DNA of 64,000 bases from Pyropia yezoensis (taxonomy: Eukaryota > Rhodophyta > Bangiophyceae > Bangiales > Bangiaceae): contig CM020618.1 in the NCBI GenBank assembly GCA_009829735.1, forward strand, positions 9,205,119-9,269,118. The letters are read 5' to 3'. Both the position numbers and the translations under genes were made by a program. A model generated the notes under the pieces. That model worked only from the letters and a program-made list of their open reading frames with translations, was not told where the DNA came from and did not search any database. Below are positions 41,167-53,700 of the stretch, piece by piece; position 1 is the first letter of the stretch; the number at the start of each line of letters is the position of its first letter.

Positions 41167-43833
41167 GGCGGCGGCGGCAGTGCCCGCGGCGCTGGTATTG
41201 GGAGAGGTGGCGGTGGCGGCAGCGGTGGCGGTGGTTGCGACAACGCGGCGGTGGCAGTACCGGCAACGGCGCCGCCACGGATGGCTGGCGGCACGGCCGT
41301 GTTGAAGGCGGCCACCGAGGCAGACAATGGCAGTTGGCGCCCGGCCGGCTCGCGGAAAAAAGCGCGGCGGAAAAAGAAGAAGGGGGACTCGGAGGGGGGG
41401 GGAAGTGTGAGGGAGGCGGCCGGCCCCGTAGCGCGGGGGAGCAGGCCGCGGCCACCGCAAAGGGAAAACGGAGGTTGGGGGGGGAACCGGAAAAGGCGAG
41501 CGGAAGGGACCCCTCCCTCCCACCGCGGCGGGAGCCTCCCACCTTCGGTCAAGGCGACGAGGGGGGGTCGTGACCACGGGGGAGAGAGCGAGGGGCGGCG
41601 CCGTCGAAGGGAAATGGTGGGGCAGCGGCGTGGCCACAGTGCCAGGCGGGGCTGGGGGTGGCGGCAGCACCAAGGGGAAAGGGGCGGGGGTCGGGGGAGC
41701 GGGGGGAGTCGCGAGGCAACACCCAACCACGGCGGGGGAGGACGGAGGCAGTGGTGGGGTCGAGGGCGGCACGAGCGCAGCGGCCGCCGCCCCCTCCCCC
41801 GCCCCCCCCCCCCCCCACATGCCCCGTCGTGTGCACGCCCGCCGCGGCAGCGCGCGCGTGGCCGCCACGCCACGCCCCCCCCCCAGCGCCCCCCCCCGGG
41901 CCCCCCCCGTCCCACCACCCCCTCCCAGCACACGCCCCCCGCCCCAACCACCACCCCGTTCGCGGCGAGGAGCGCGGTGGCCACACCCCCCCGCGCAGGG
42001 GGGGACAGGCCGCGCCCCCCCCCGGGCGCCGCCGCCAGCCCCCCCCCCCCCCCCCGTGCGGCGCAAGAGCAAGCGAGGCACGCCCCACCGCCGCTGTGCG
42101 CGCGGTCGCGCGCGCGCGCCAGCGGTGTGTGGGGGGGGCCGGGCCGGGCCAGAGCGCGGCGGGAGCCGCGGGGTCGCGCCCCCCACCCCCCCCCCGCCCT
42201 TGCGTCCGCCACCGTTGGCTTGCCTGGATGCTGACTTGGAGGGGGGTGTGCTTGTGGGGGGCGGGGGCGGGGCGCGGTGGCGCGCGGCGCCGTGGGCCGG
42301 CGCCGCCTCACGCCGCCGCGGCGCACGCCGCAGGACGGCCGGCCCGACCGGCGAGTCGTGGCGCGCCCGACGGCCGTCGCCGGCCGGCCATGACCGACGC
42401 CACAGCGAGCGACGGCCAGGCACAGGGCGAACGTTGGGGGGGACCAAAAGGAACTGCGGGCACATCCGTATCAGAGGGTGTGCTTGGTGTGATGCACTAT
42501 TTAAATACACGGACAGAGGGGTCTTCAGCGACAGAAGATGAAAGGTGATTGAGACTGTACGAATGCAGAGTTTCCACATTTTCAAATATAATTCAATGTT
42601 TTGTAGGCGAATTCCGAACCGATCTGTTCACCCAAGAGAGCGCTCAGTTGACTTGTGCGAAGAGGAGGCAGCCCGGCAGCCCTTTTCGGGGGCGCGAATG
42701 CTATTTTGAAGGGTCGCGAGCCGTCTGGTCGAGGGGCAGAGACCAGCCCAGTCCACCTCTGCCGCCCATGCAGCCCTTGACAGAGTGCATGATGCCAGGT
42801 ACGGCAGCACGTGCAGCGTACTCTCCAGTCAGCCCGTTTCGCGCGACCTGGGCAACCTGGGTTGCTCAAGGCAAATGGTCGTGGCACGCGGGTGGGTTGC
42901 ATGTACAGCTGACGGGGGCGGCGGTGGACGACCCCACGGCACCGGCAGTGGCGGTGGATGGCGACAGGCTGCAGGGCCTCATTCAAGAGGGCGACGGGCG
43001 TGAGCGCGCAGGGCGTCTCCCTCTGTAGATCAAGCCGTTCTTCAAGAACTGTGCGAACATGGTTGAACTCGCATGGTTCAATGGCCAGTAGATGAACAGA
43101 TATGACTTATGTAGATAAAGTGTGGAAATGACCTCTCACGTTTCACAAAAGAGTGACGCTATTGGCGGACATCGCTGTTGAATGTTCTCTTGTTTTTTGA
43201 AAGTACGCATTGGGAGAATGTACTGTTCGGCTGATGCTTGATACATATTCAATCATAGCAGACCTTAGACACACTCTCTGTCACTCACCAGCGTCGTCTG
43301 TTGAATTGTCACTGGCATGTGTGTTCTGTTGCCTATTTATCTCGACGGGGCGCCGGATCTCAAAGCACTTCCACCGGTTCCTTTTCGGGTTTATTTCCGT
43401 TGCGAGACACTGGGCCGGCTGCACCACCTGACCCCAAATCGTTCCCCCCCCCCGCCCCCGAGTTGTCGAGGGGGGCTTATCGCGGTGGCTCAACGGAGGT
43501 CCACTCCGCGCGCATGTCCGTCGAGACGCTCTCCGTGTGTATACTGGTCCAGTCACCGTCGCCCTACGTCTGGTGCCGGGGACCTGCTGGCACGGGCGGC
43601 TTGCAGCCCCACGTCAGTATTGGGCGTCTTTGGCGGCGGCTGCGTCGGCGACGCGGTGGTCTTGGCGTTGCAGGAGCCGCCCTCATCCGGTCGGCGGCTG
43701 CTGGTGGCGGCGGTGACCCGACCGCACCGGCGGCGGCGGTCGCGTCGACCGCCGCCGCGCGCGCGGGGTTTGTGGTGGCCGCCGCCGCCGCGGCGGCGGC
43801 ATAGGCGTCTGTGTTGGGGGGGGCGCGGGCGCC
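41167..43833. promoter_or_regulatory. Divergent region between the zinc-finger gene and ADA2
   Basis: 2.67 kb. The first 1.1 kb is GC-rich low complexity without a stop in the minus gene frame, so that gene could start further upstream. Bases 42480-43400 are AT-richer. TATTTAAATA at 42498-42507 is a palindromic TATA-like site about 1.33 kb from each start codon. GCCGTTCTTCAAGAAC at 43026-43041 is a near-palindrome. No gene is supported. Confidence 0.35.
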
Positions 43834-43916
43834 ATGGGCGTCGTAGCCGCGTCACCCGTGCCCGCCGCAGGGGGGGGGGGAGGGCCGGCAGCAGTCGTCG
43901 TCGGGGCGCCTGGTGC

Positions 43917-43951
<35 letters not shown>

Positions 43952-46900
43952 TTGCTGCGCCGATAACCACCGGCGCTGCCGCGGCCACGGTCGACGACGA
44001 CGACCGGCCATGCGGGTACTGTGGGCGGGACCTCACCGCCGCCGCCGCGCGCATTCGGTGCGAGGCGTGTGTGGCCCCTCCCGTGGAGCTCTGTGTCGAT
44101 TGCTTTTCGGTGGGCGCGGCCCTCAAGCCGCACGTGGCCACCCATCCATACCGGGTGGTGGCGGCGACGGCGCCGCCCGCCTACGCGGCGGACTGGGGCG
44201 CGGATGAGGAGGCTCGCCTCCTTGATGGCCTCCTCACGTACGGGCCCCACCACTGGGCCGCCGTCGCCGACGCGGTGGGCACCAAGCCGGCTCGCAAGTG
44301 TGAGGCGCACTACGACGAGGCGTATCTGGCGGGGGCGGGGGGTCTCCCCAACGGGGACGTGCTGCTGCCCGCCGCCGGGGGGGTGGGAGGAATGTGTGCC
44401 CTCGCCGCAGCCAAGTCCCCTGCCGCGTCCCCCATGTGTGGCGGCTCACCTCGCAGTCCGTCGCCGGCGGGGCCCTCAGTGGCGGCCGCGGGGGGCGGGG
44501 CGGAGTCCGGCCGGGGGGTTGCCCACCGCAAGGGCGTTGGTAAGCGCGGCCGACGACGCGGGGCGGACGCGGCATCGGCAGCGGCGGTGACCGCGGCCGC
44601 TTCCATTGCCCCGGCGTTCCCTTTGGCCGGCACCCCCGGCGGCGGAGCGGGCGGGTCCTCGATGCCAGGTGGCACTTCTGCCCCAGTGCTGGCCGCCGGC
44701 AGACGCAAGGGGCGGGGCAAGCGCGGGGCGACTCCCGCCTCCCCAGCCGATGAGGCTGGGGGTGCCTCGTCTGACGGCGCTGGTGGCGACCGCGACGCCG
44801 ACGCTGACGGCGATGGCGATGGTGCCGAGCTGGCTGCAACCGACTTTGCGCGTGGTTCCCGCGGTGTCATTGGGGAAGACCTGACCGCGCCACCTGGTGG
44901 CCGACGCCTCGACGGCTACATGCCCGCTCGCGGGGACTTTGATGTGGAGTTTGATGACGGGGCGGAGGACCTCGTCGCAGACCTGGTCATGGAGCCCGAT
45001 GACACACCCGAAGAGGTGGACGTGAAAGTGCGGCTGCTGGAAATTTATAACGCCCGTGTGGCGGTGCGTGCGCAACGCAAGGCGTTTGTGCTCGAGCGGA
45101 AGCTGCTGGACTTTGAGGCCCTTCGCTCTGCCGAAGCGGGCCTCCCAAAGGCGGAACGCGACGTTGTGTCCCGGCTCAAGGTCTTTGCGCGCTTGCACCC
45201 CCCCGAGGTACAAGCGGAACTCGAAGAGGCGGTGCTCGAGGAGCACCGCCTCGCTGCCCGGATTGCGCAACTGACAGCCTACCGGGCGGCGGGAGTGACC
45301 AGCCTCGCCGATGCCGCCGCGTTTGAAGCGGAATTGGTGCAGCGGCGCACGCGCGGGTTGGGAGGAGTGGGCCGTGCCTCAGGCTCTGGGGGGGGGACAG
45401 CCGCGTTGACGTCGGCTGCTGCTGCATCTGCGCCCCCCCCGACGGCAGCTGCAGCAGGCAGCGTGGTGACCCAAGGATCGCCGTCTGGTGACGAGGGCGT
45501 CGTTGGTGCTCTTGGGGCGATGGCACCTTCTGCCAGCGGGCGGCGTGATGGGCGTCCGCGACGGGGCGTCCTCCGCGCCCCCCCGCTTGCCTCCGTTACG
45601 GATGCGGCTGTGGGTAGCGGGACTGGAACACCCGAAGCTGGGTCCAAGGCCGTGGTTACCGCTGGTATTGGCAGGGGTGGCCTCAGCGTATACGCCAGTG
45701 AAGACGTGGATACGACTGGCTGGGTTCCTCTGCCCATCCAGTGCTTCCCCCATGCGTCTTCGATGTCGTTGCGAGAGCGCGCGTTATGTGCGGCCTTGTG
45801 GTTGACGCCTGCATCTTGGACGGCGCTACAGTCTCGGATTGTGGATGCCGTCTACCGCCTTCCGTGGCCGGAGCAGTTCAAGTCGGTAGTGGCGCTCGTC
45901 CGCGCGTCGGCGATCGAAGCAGAGCCATGGCCGGTGGATGAGAAGGAAGACTCGGGATCTGTCGATGAGGCAGGAGCAGCAGCTCCAGCCACAACGGAAG
46001 TTGCGGCGTCATCTCGCGCAGCTGCGGCAGCGCCGCCAGTGGGCAATGGCGCGAATCTGACGGGTGCAACGGTGACCGCGCAATTGGTGTCAGCCGACAG
46101 TCTTATGGTTCGCACCTTTTTGACGCCCCGCCCGCTTCGCCGTCGGTCCGGTCGTGGGGGAGCTGGCTGCGACTCGCTGGCGTCAGCACCGCGGCACGCC
46201 GATGGGGACGACCCACGGGCGCCCCCGCACTCGCCCGCGTCCGCCGGGTCAGGTTTACCGCATAACCCCAAGGGAGTGGGCACACCAGCGGTTGTGCCTA
46301 CTCCTGCCCGCCGGGGTCGGCCCCCAGGTTCCCGCCGCGGCGGCCGCACCGGTGCAACGGCTCGTCCAGCGGTTGGCACGCCATCTGCTGAGGGCCCGGC
46401 CACACCGGCGTCTGCGACTGCGTCGGTAAGCCGGCCACACCGGCGGGAGGTGGACGCAGGGGCACTTCCGCCGCCATCGCCGGCGCCAGTGTCCGAGCGT
46501 CCGCGTCGAGCCCATAGGCATGCCGCTTCGGCCGCTGCTGTCGCGGATGGCGTTGGAAGTACTGGTGTCCCTGTGCCGAACCATCCCGCATCTGCATCGC
46601 CGACGGCAGCAGCAGTGGCAGCGCCAGCAGTCGCCACCCGGGGGGGGAGCAAGTCCGTTACGCGGCGCAAGCAGACGCCTGGGCCCGTGGCACCCGCTTC
46701 GCACTCCCAATCGATGGCGCGCGCGCCACGGCCGAGCAGGAAGCGCCGGCGGCTGGATAGTGACAGTGATGCCGATGGCGAGAGTGGCGCTGAAGGCGCG
46801 GCGCTCCGATCCGCTGCTGCAGTCGCTTTGGCCGCCGCGACTCCCGCGCCGCGTTCGAATCGAAAGCGGCAGCGTTCTGACAGCGATTGCGATGTCTACG

Positions 46901-47799
46901 ACGACGACGGTGGCGACGACGACTGCAATAATGACCAGGAAGGCGGGTGCGACACGTACGGTGGCGCCGCCTCCCGCACCCGTGCCAAGCGTGGTCGCCG
47001 CTCCACAGCTGCGCCCACGTCCCCGAGCGAACAGTCGTCGCCCCTGTCTCGTGCAGCCGCCGGCGGGGCGTCGGCCCGGCGTGGTCGTCGCGGCGGCGCC
47101 GCCGTGGCCGAGCCCCCTCCAGCTGATCCCGCACCGTCGGCAAGTGTGCCGGCGGGCGCGATGGCGTCGAGGGCGGCGCGTGGCCCTGCGGCCCCCCCCC
47201 CCGACGCCGCCACGGTGGGCGCGTGGATGACCCCTGCGCAGTTGGTGGCGGCGGCGGCGGCAGCCGCTGCGGCGGCGGACGCAGGTCGCCTCCCGGCGCA
47301 CTGCGCGGCGCCGAATGCGCCCGTCGTGGTCATGTCCCCGTCGGTACCGCCCGTTCATTTGCGCCGCCTGCGCAAGCGAACGCTTGACGACGTGACGCCC
47401 GATGAATCCGTGGCGTCGTCGGCAGAGTCGTCCTCGTCGGGCGAGCCGTCGCCCTCCTCATCGTCTTTGCCGTCCCCGACAGGCGGCGTGTGGGGGACGT
47501 CCTCGACTTCTGGGGGGGGGGGGGGGTCGGGGGTGCGTGGCCGCGGCCGTGGGCGTGGGCGTGGTCGGGGGGGCGGAGGGGGGGGGGGAGCGGGACGCGG
47601 CCGCGGCCGCGGCCGGGGGCGGCCGCCGCCGCCCCTGGGCGGCGCTGGGGGGGAGAGTGCCGGCGATTCGGGCGGGCCGGCTGGTGGCCAGCTCGGCAGA
47701 GGAAGAGGAGCGAGACGGGGAGGAGGAGCAGATAAGGCCGCGCGCACGACGCGGCGGGCGGCCGCCGCTGCCGCTGCGCGTGCGGTGGCCCGCGAGTAG
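43834..47799 (+). CDS. ADA2-type transcriptional adaptor with long basic tail
   Basis: 1321 aa, intronless, start ATG 43834 (gccATGg). After a Gly-rich leader come a ZZ zinc finger at about 60-106 (CGYCGRDL, RIRCEACVAP, ELCVDCF) and a SANT/Myb domain at about 120-165 (DWGADEEARLLDGLLTYGPH, HWAAVADAVGTK, CEAHYDEAYL). The ADA2 middle region spans about 369-505 (DVEFDDGAEDLVADLVM, VRLLEIYNARVAVRAQRKAF, ARIAQLTAYRAAGV). A SWIRM-like segment follows at about 643-705 (SLRERALCAALWLTPASW). This order is that of ADA2, the partner that activates the GCN5 acetyltransferase in SAGA-type complexes. Known ADA2 proteins are usually under 600 aa. Here about 600 further residues follow: two copies of a basic-acidic motif (RKRRRLDSDSDADGES; RKRQRSDSDCDVYDDD) and a final RG-rich stretch. 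The tail is probably disordered and nuclear; its role is unknown. Confidence 0.85.
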
Positions 47800-48571
47800 C
47801 GGTCCGACCTGCGCGTCGTCCAACGCGGGCGCGAGGCGGAGTCCCCCGTTGCGCTCCCTTGGTTCTGACCGCGCCGCAACTCTCATTCAAGTGAAGATCT
47901 GACCGCGACGTATCTCTCCGTGCGTGAAGCGCCGTGTCCTTTTTTTTTTTTACTACGACGCACGTTGCCTCCGAGCCATTTTGTCCCCCCCACTGCCACC
48001 TGGAACGCGCACCCCCCCGCCGCCGCACCCGGACGCACCACCGCCAGCGGGCACCGCGACGCCCCGCCGTCTGGCTCGGCGGCGGCCTCAGCGCGGCGGT
48101 GGGTGGGCCAGGCGGCGGCGTAGGGCGGCAACGGCACGGACCACCGCCCCCCCCAGCCGCCGCGGTGCGTCGGCGAGCGCGCGGGGCACAGACAGGAGCA
48201 GCCACGGCGCGGCTGCAGCTGCGCCCCACCCCCCCACCACCACCCCACCAACCCACCGACCCACCGATCCATCAACCCACCGACCCACCGATCCACCGAC
48301 GCACCGACGCACCGACGCACCGACCGACCAACGCGAACACAACCCCGGTGGCGGCGACGGCGACATCCCCCCCCACGCCCCCCCCCCCACCACCGCCCAT
48401 CACACCCATCCACCCGGTCGGCAGCACACACACAGCCCAACAGGCCAGCAACACGACCGCGTCAGTGGCTGCTGGATGCATAGCCGATGGCGGACGGCGG
48501 CGACCCCCCCCCCCCCCCCGCCGGCCGTCCCACAGCAACTGCGGCGCTCACGGCGGCGCGCACGGCGGCGC
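47800..48571. other. Intergenic with tandem repeats
   Basis: A run of 12 T at 47940-47951 lies 141 bp after the ADA2 stop. A CCGACCCACCGA-type minisatellite occupies 48241-48333. A short minus-strand frame at 48272-48538 has two hydrophobic stretches (AVVLLACWAVCVLPTGW; VAVAATGVVFALVG) that might be a further exon of the gene ending at 48572. Confidence 0.35.
48241..48333. repeat. Minisatellite of CCAC(C/G)(A/G)AC-type units
   Basis: Tandem CACCGACC/CACCGATC/CACCGACG units. A longer period of about 24 bp is visible in the first half. Confidence 0.75.
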
Positions 48572-48953
48572 TTAGCCGGCCGCGCAACACCTGTGGAGGC
48601 GGCGGTGGCTCCCTCCGCGTCCGTGCCCTCGCCCTCCCTCCCCGCTCCCCCCTCTCTGCAACCGCGCCGTCAGACAGCTCGACCAGCGGCGGAACCCCCC
48701 CCCTCCCAGCTGCACCCTCACCAACGTACCTAGTCCCACCACCCGGGGCACCAGCAGCACCACCACCGCGGCAGAGGTGACGGCAGCCGCCACCCATCGC
48801 GCGGCGGCCACGTCCACCCAAAGTAAGCCCGTCGCGACGGCAAGGCCGCCGGCCAGGCGGGTGGCCACTGCTCGCAACAAAGACGACGAAGGCGCGGGAG
48901 GGGGCGGGGGCACCGCACCAGCGGCGGCCGCCGGCGGTGGTGGTGGCGACGGC

Positions 48954-48984
<31 letters not shown>

Positions 48985-49519
48985 ATGGCGGTGGCGGCAC
49001 CGACGGTGCGGGCGGGGCGGCCCCGCGGGTGTCCAACGACGCCAGGTAGTCGGCGGCGGCGGCGGGGGGCGGGGGGGGCAGCGACGGTGAGGGGCGAGGG
49101 TCCCCGCCGCCGCCGCCGCCGTTGGGCGCCGCCGTTGGGGCGGGGGGGGCGACTGCCGCCGCCAATGAGGCAGGCGGCGGGGGCGCCCCCTCTAGTGGGG
49201 GAAGGGGAAGGGGGGATGTGGCAGCCGCGGCGGCAGCGGCGGCCGCCGCTGCTGCCGCCGCCGCCGCCGCTGCGGCAGCCGCCGGCGGTCGAACGGGTGG
49301 CAGCGCGGCGAGGGCGGCTGGTGCCCGCACGGCGGCCACCGAGGCGGGCGGCGGCCACCGAGGCGGCGGCGGCTGCTCGCCCCGACGGCCACCCGCGGGG
49401 ACGGGGGCGCCGACAAAGGCGGCGGTGGCAGCGGCGGCAGCAACGGCGGTGGCGGCAGCGGCGGCGGTGGCCGCCGGCGCGGCGCTGGTGGCGGCGGTGG
49501 CAGCGGCGGTGGGGCCCAT
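48572..49519 (-). CDS. Ala/Pro-rich protein with C-terminal membrane segments
   Basis: 315 aa from ATG 49519 (MGPTAAATAATSAAP). The N-terminus is acid-free and Ala-rich and contains TAAFVGAPVPAGGRRG, reminiscent of a plastid transit peptide with a Phe. A Pro/Ala-rich linker (poly-Ala and poly-Pro) follows. From about residue 235 come two hydrophobic stretches (VATRLAGGLAVATGLLWVDV; WVAAAVTSAAVVVLLVPRVV). The last 50 residues are Gly/Arg-rich and do not look like a natural end. CTAG|GTACGT, a strong splice-donor match, occurs on the minus strand at 48733-48724, just after the second hydrophobic stretch. The true protein may therefore be spliced to an exon at lower coordinates. No family is recognised. 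Confidence 0.4.
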
Positions 49520-50350
49520 GTCACGAGGGAAGAAGAGAAGAGAGGGAGACAGCGGATGGTGGGTGGGTGGGGGGGAAGATGGTGCGGCAGACCGCGTCGT
49601 TGGGAATGGGCACGCCCGCCATGGGGGGAAGCGTCGGCCAGGGGACGGGGGCGTGTGGAGATGCAATCAGTGCTCGTCTTGACGGCGCCGTGGCAGAGCC
49701 CGAATGTGTCTCGGACAGAAAACACGGGCAGGGAGCTCTCCCATTGGTCACAAGCCGAGACGTGCTCGGAGAACCCGCTGAACGAGGCCTTCGGGGCACA
49801 AGAATTGTTCCCTGCTCCGCTCTCCCCACCGTCGGTGGCCGCCCCCGGACGTCGGCGGTGGGAGGTGCCACCCCACCGTCCCGCATACAAGGCCACCCAC
49901 CACCTGCGGTGCCGCTGTCGCGAGCACCGCCGCCGCTACCACTGCCTGGCGGTGGCACCTCTCTCCTGTTGTGTGGTCCCCCCCGTGGGCATGCCGAAAT
50001 GAGACGGGGGAGGGGGGGCGGCGAGTGACAGCGGCACCGTCCGGTGGACAGGCCGGCCGCCTGTCCGCAGTGTGTGCTCTTCGGTATTCCTCGGTGGTGC
50101 CTTGGCAGCGGTCACGGCGGCCGCAGACGCGGAGATGCAACGGGCGGGGCGCCGCCGAGAAGGCGTGCCGGGCCTGCCGGCAGTGGCTGGTGTCGCCGAC
50201 CGCCGTGCCCGCGGACTGGACCCCTGTCGTGGACGTGGCGGCTGCCCTCATAAGGCAAACGCCAGCGCCTGGGATGAGCTCCCATCTCTGCCCATCCCCC
50301 AGCTTGCCTTCTCACCACCCCCCGGCACTCTCATCACGCCACCCACTGCA
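49520..50350. other. Intergenic, no gene recognised
   Basis: Left flank of the retrotransposon. Scattered short frames only. Confidence 0.4.
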
Positions 50351-50355
50351 CCGCC

Positions 50356-50738
50356 TGAGAGAAAAGAGTCGTTCACTTGTTGCCTAGCGTCCTCGGCCCA
50401 CCAGGTCTTCCCCTCTGTCGTTCTTATACCTCTTCTCTCCTCGTCTCGCCCCTCGTCCCTCGTCCTCCCGGCGCTCCCGTGCCGGTCAGCGGCTCGCCAT
50501 GGCGTCGCGTGGCTGCGTCCCTTGCCGGTCAGTGGCTCGCCCTGGCGTCGCGTGGGTGCGGGGTCGTGTCTGCCCGCGTCCCTTCGCCGTGCTCTTGCCC
50601 GGCGTTGCGCCCACGTGGTCGCGCCCGTCCGCGTTGTTGGCCTGTCTGTCTGCCAGCGGGTCGTCGGCCTTGCTTGCGTGGCGCTGTGCCGGCACAGGCG
50701 GAAGGGTCGCTACCGTTCCGACATCTTGATTATTCACA
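50356..50738 (-). repeat. 3' LTR of the Ty1/copia element
   Basis: 383 bp, TG...CA bounded. The last pol codons and stop (50734-50736) overlap its inner end. Confidence 0.92.
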
Positions 50739-53700
50739 TACGCCCATCATCGGGCGCGTCTTGGCCGCTATAAACACGCCCCGCCGCGGTCCTGTCGGGC
50801 TGCGTCGCCGTGGATGACTTGGTGAGGTAGTCGTTGTTCGACAGGCGGACGCCAAACCGTCCGGATCGCAGGGTCCGCTGCAGTAGTGTGTCTCGGCCAG
50901 CCTTGGTCAGGGCGTCCGCTAGCTGACCGTGCGCGCGGAGCCAGGTGATCGTGGAGATGCTTCCCCCGTGGTAGAACTCGCGTAGCTCCTGTACGGCAGC
51001 CCCCACCTCCTTCGGTTGTACAACACCGTCGGCGTCCAACGTGTTGTACAGAGACAAGTTGTCGGTATAGGCGTCGATGGGCGCCAGGCGGTACTCGTCC
51101 CCTTCGTGGATGTGCGCGTGGATGGCCGCCAGCTCCAGTGCTTCCCGGACGCCCTCGAGCAGAGCGTAGACCTCGGCCGCAAACGACGAGTGCGTAACGC
51201 GCCGCTGTCGGTGAGAAGTGTAGAGCAGGAGGGTCATGGGTGTGTCCGGGGGCATGGGGCCAGGCATCACCGAACCCGACGTTGCGAAGATTGCGAAGCC
51301 CGTGTGTGCGGTAGGTACCCCCGCCTTGACGCTCGAGGCGTCGACAAAGAGGCGGAGACGCTGCTGTCCTCGCAGCGGTAGAAACAGCAGTGGTAGTGGA
51401 CGGGCCGCCTTGGCCGCGCGGATGACTCGGTTGGCTACCGTCAGGTCACGTACCACGGCGTTGCCAAAACGACGTGCTAGGGTCGTGGCCGCACAGGACA
51501 GGTAGGGCATTGTTTGACCAGTAGCCCACAGCAGGGCGCCCGTTGCCCGACGATACGATGTGAGCTCCTCCCGCTGGAGGCGTGCGTCGGGCTCGGCCTT
51601 CCGCTCAGGGCGGATGTCAATGGCGTCGATGGTGTCCACGTACGGCTCCTGATCCGCACGTATGGTGAGGCGTCCGGTGTCTTCGTCCATCTCAGTCCCG
51701 ACCCTGACGCCGGTGAATGTGAAGGACCCGGACTTGGTGGGCCCGGTTGCAAAGGCCTTGCGTACTGCTTCTTCAAAGCTGGATACCGCCTCGGGCGTGC
51801 TACCAAAGAGGAAGTCGTCGACATGGACGGCAATCACGAGGCGGAGGACGCCGTCGTGGTGACTGGTGAACAGTCCGTGGTCAAGCGTTGAGCGCTGCAA
51901 ACCAAGCGCGGTCATGAGCTTGAAGACACTCTCGTACCACCGGCGGGGTGCGTCGGTGAGCCCGTACGCGCACTTCCGCAGCTTCCAGACGATGCCCGCC
52001 GGCACCTTGGCGTGGAGCGGTGGCTGAACGAAGACAGCATGAGGGCGATCCAGCGGCATGCCTTGGAGGAAGGCGGTGCGCACGTCCACAGTGCGCGGCA
52101 CAAAACCGTGTGTGGCCATGGCCGACAGGGCCACTCGAAACGTGGCCCGCGATGCAGTTGGCGCCGTGCTGTCGACGTTGTCCCGGTCGGGGTCCTCCAA
52201 GCCGCGGACCACGAGACGTGCCTTGCGTTGGGGGGGGCACGTAGGAGTATCAGGCTCATTGATCGTCAGGACCCACCGGGTAAGAAGGACCGTCTGCCCC
52301 TCGTAGGGCACCTCGGTGTACACAGCGAGGTCCGCCCACGCCGCCAGTTCCGACATGATGGCGTCCTCAAAGGCGTTGCCCTCCTCCGAGATGGAAATCT
52401 CTGATCGACGGCGCATCTCCCGTCGTGTGATGAAAGCGTGATGAGTGGCAACGCCCGAGCGACGGAGGGCCGCTTCCAGTGTGTCCGGTCCCGTGAAGAT
52501 CGCCGTCATGGCATCCTCTACGTGACGTAGGCGCTCGTCGCGTTGCCCGTTGTTGTCTTTGTTGGTCTGACAGCAGCGCATGCCGAACAGGCGCACCGCG
52601 TAGTCCTCTTGCTCCTGCTTCGACCGGAAGGCAACCAGCGCCGTAAAGGCCCGGCGTGCAGGGGTCGTCGGGGGCGGTGCAGTTGCAGCAAAGTGGACGC
52701 GTCGCGCGGCGCCACGAGTGCGACCCTCCCACACCGACGTCGGGCGATCGGTGGCCGGCGCTGGCGCTGGCTTGCTCGGTTCGGCCTCAATGCGGTCGAG
52801 GGCCGCCCGCACCTTCGCCATCATGTCGTCGGTGCGAGCCTGGAGATCGTCCGGGACCGGGCGCGGCGGGGCCTCAACTTGTTCCGAGTCTTGAGTCGTC
52901 GGGTTGACCGGGGACGTGCCGGTATCAGCCGCCGGTGCGGGGTCGGAGGGCTCGCCCATTGGAGTGTCGTAAGGCTGCGACCGGGTTACCGTGGTCCGCG
53001 TAGTGGGCAGCGGTGCAGTGTCAGTCGGCGGGGCGGGTGACGGTGCGCCCGTCTGGTGAGCTGGTCGAACCTGGCTCGAAGGTCGGTTCACCCACTGGTG
53101 GCCGTACTGCAGGCGCACCTCATCCTTGGCGACCGCCACGTCCGTGACGTGCGCGGGACCTTGCCATCCACCGCGACCGAACCCGAGTCCATCGGTCCAG
53201 AAGTAGACAGCGTCACCTACGGAAAGGTTGGCCACGGGCACGTTGCTGGCGTTGCGCCCAAGGGCACGCCGCAGTGACGCATCAACCTCCGCCCGGGTGT
53301 GCGCCAGCCGGGCGGAGTGGAGCAGGTCCAGGTGACGGTGCAGGGCCTCGTCACCCGGCACGCGGCGGTCGCCCAGGGCGGGAAGGGCGTCCGTCATCGC
53401 GGTTGGTACGCGCGTCGTGGTGCCATTCATCAGCTGGTACGGCGTAGCACCGCCATGTTGCCCCATGGAGTTCTTGGCGTAGCAGGCCAGGTCGAGGAGC
53501 TCCTGCCCGTTGGCGCCCGGGCGGTCGGCTGCCATGCGAACCACCATCGTCTTGAGCGTCCGGTTCTGCCGCTCCACGATGCTGTTTGACCAGTGGGCTT
53601 GCGCCGCGGTAGACAGCGGTACGATGTTGTAGCGCTCCGCCAGCACGCGCCAAACGGCGCTGTTGAACTCGGGCCCTGGATCGGCGAGGAGCGCACGGGG

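Noticed and set aside
42560..43130. TTTCCACA/TGTGGAAA inverted 8-mers as ends of another Tc1-like MITE
   Set aside because: Only 8 bp match, with no TA duplication or longer TIR similarity.
48241..48333. Tandem repeat as a CRISPR-like array
   Set aside because: Units are contiguous short degenerate repeats with no unique spacers, in a eukaryotic context.
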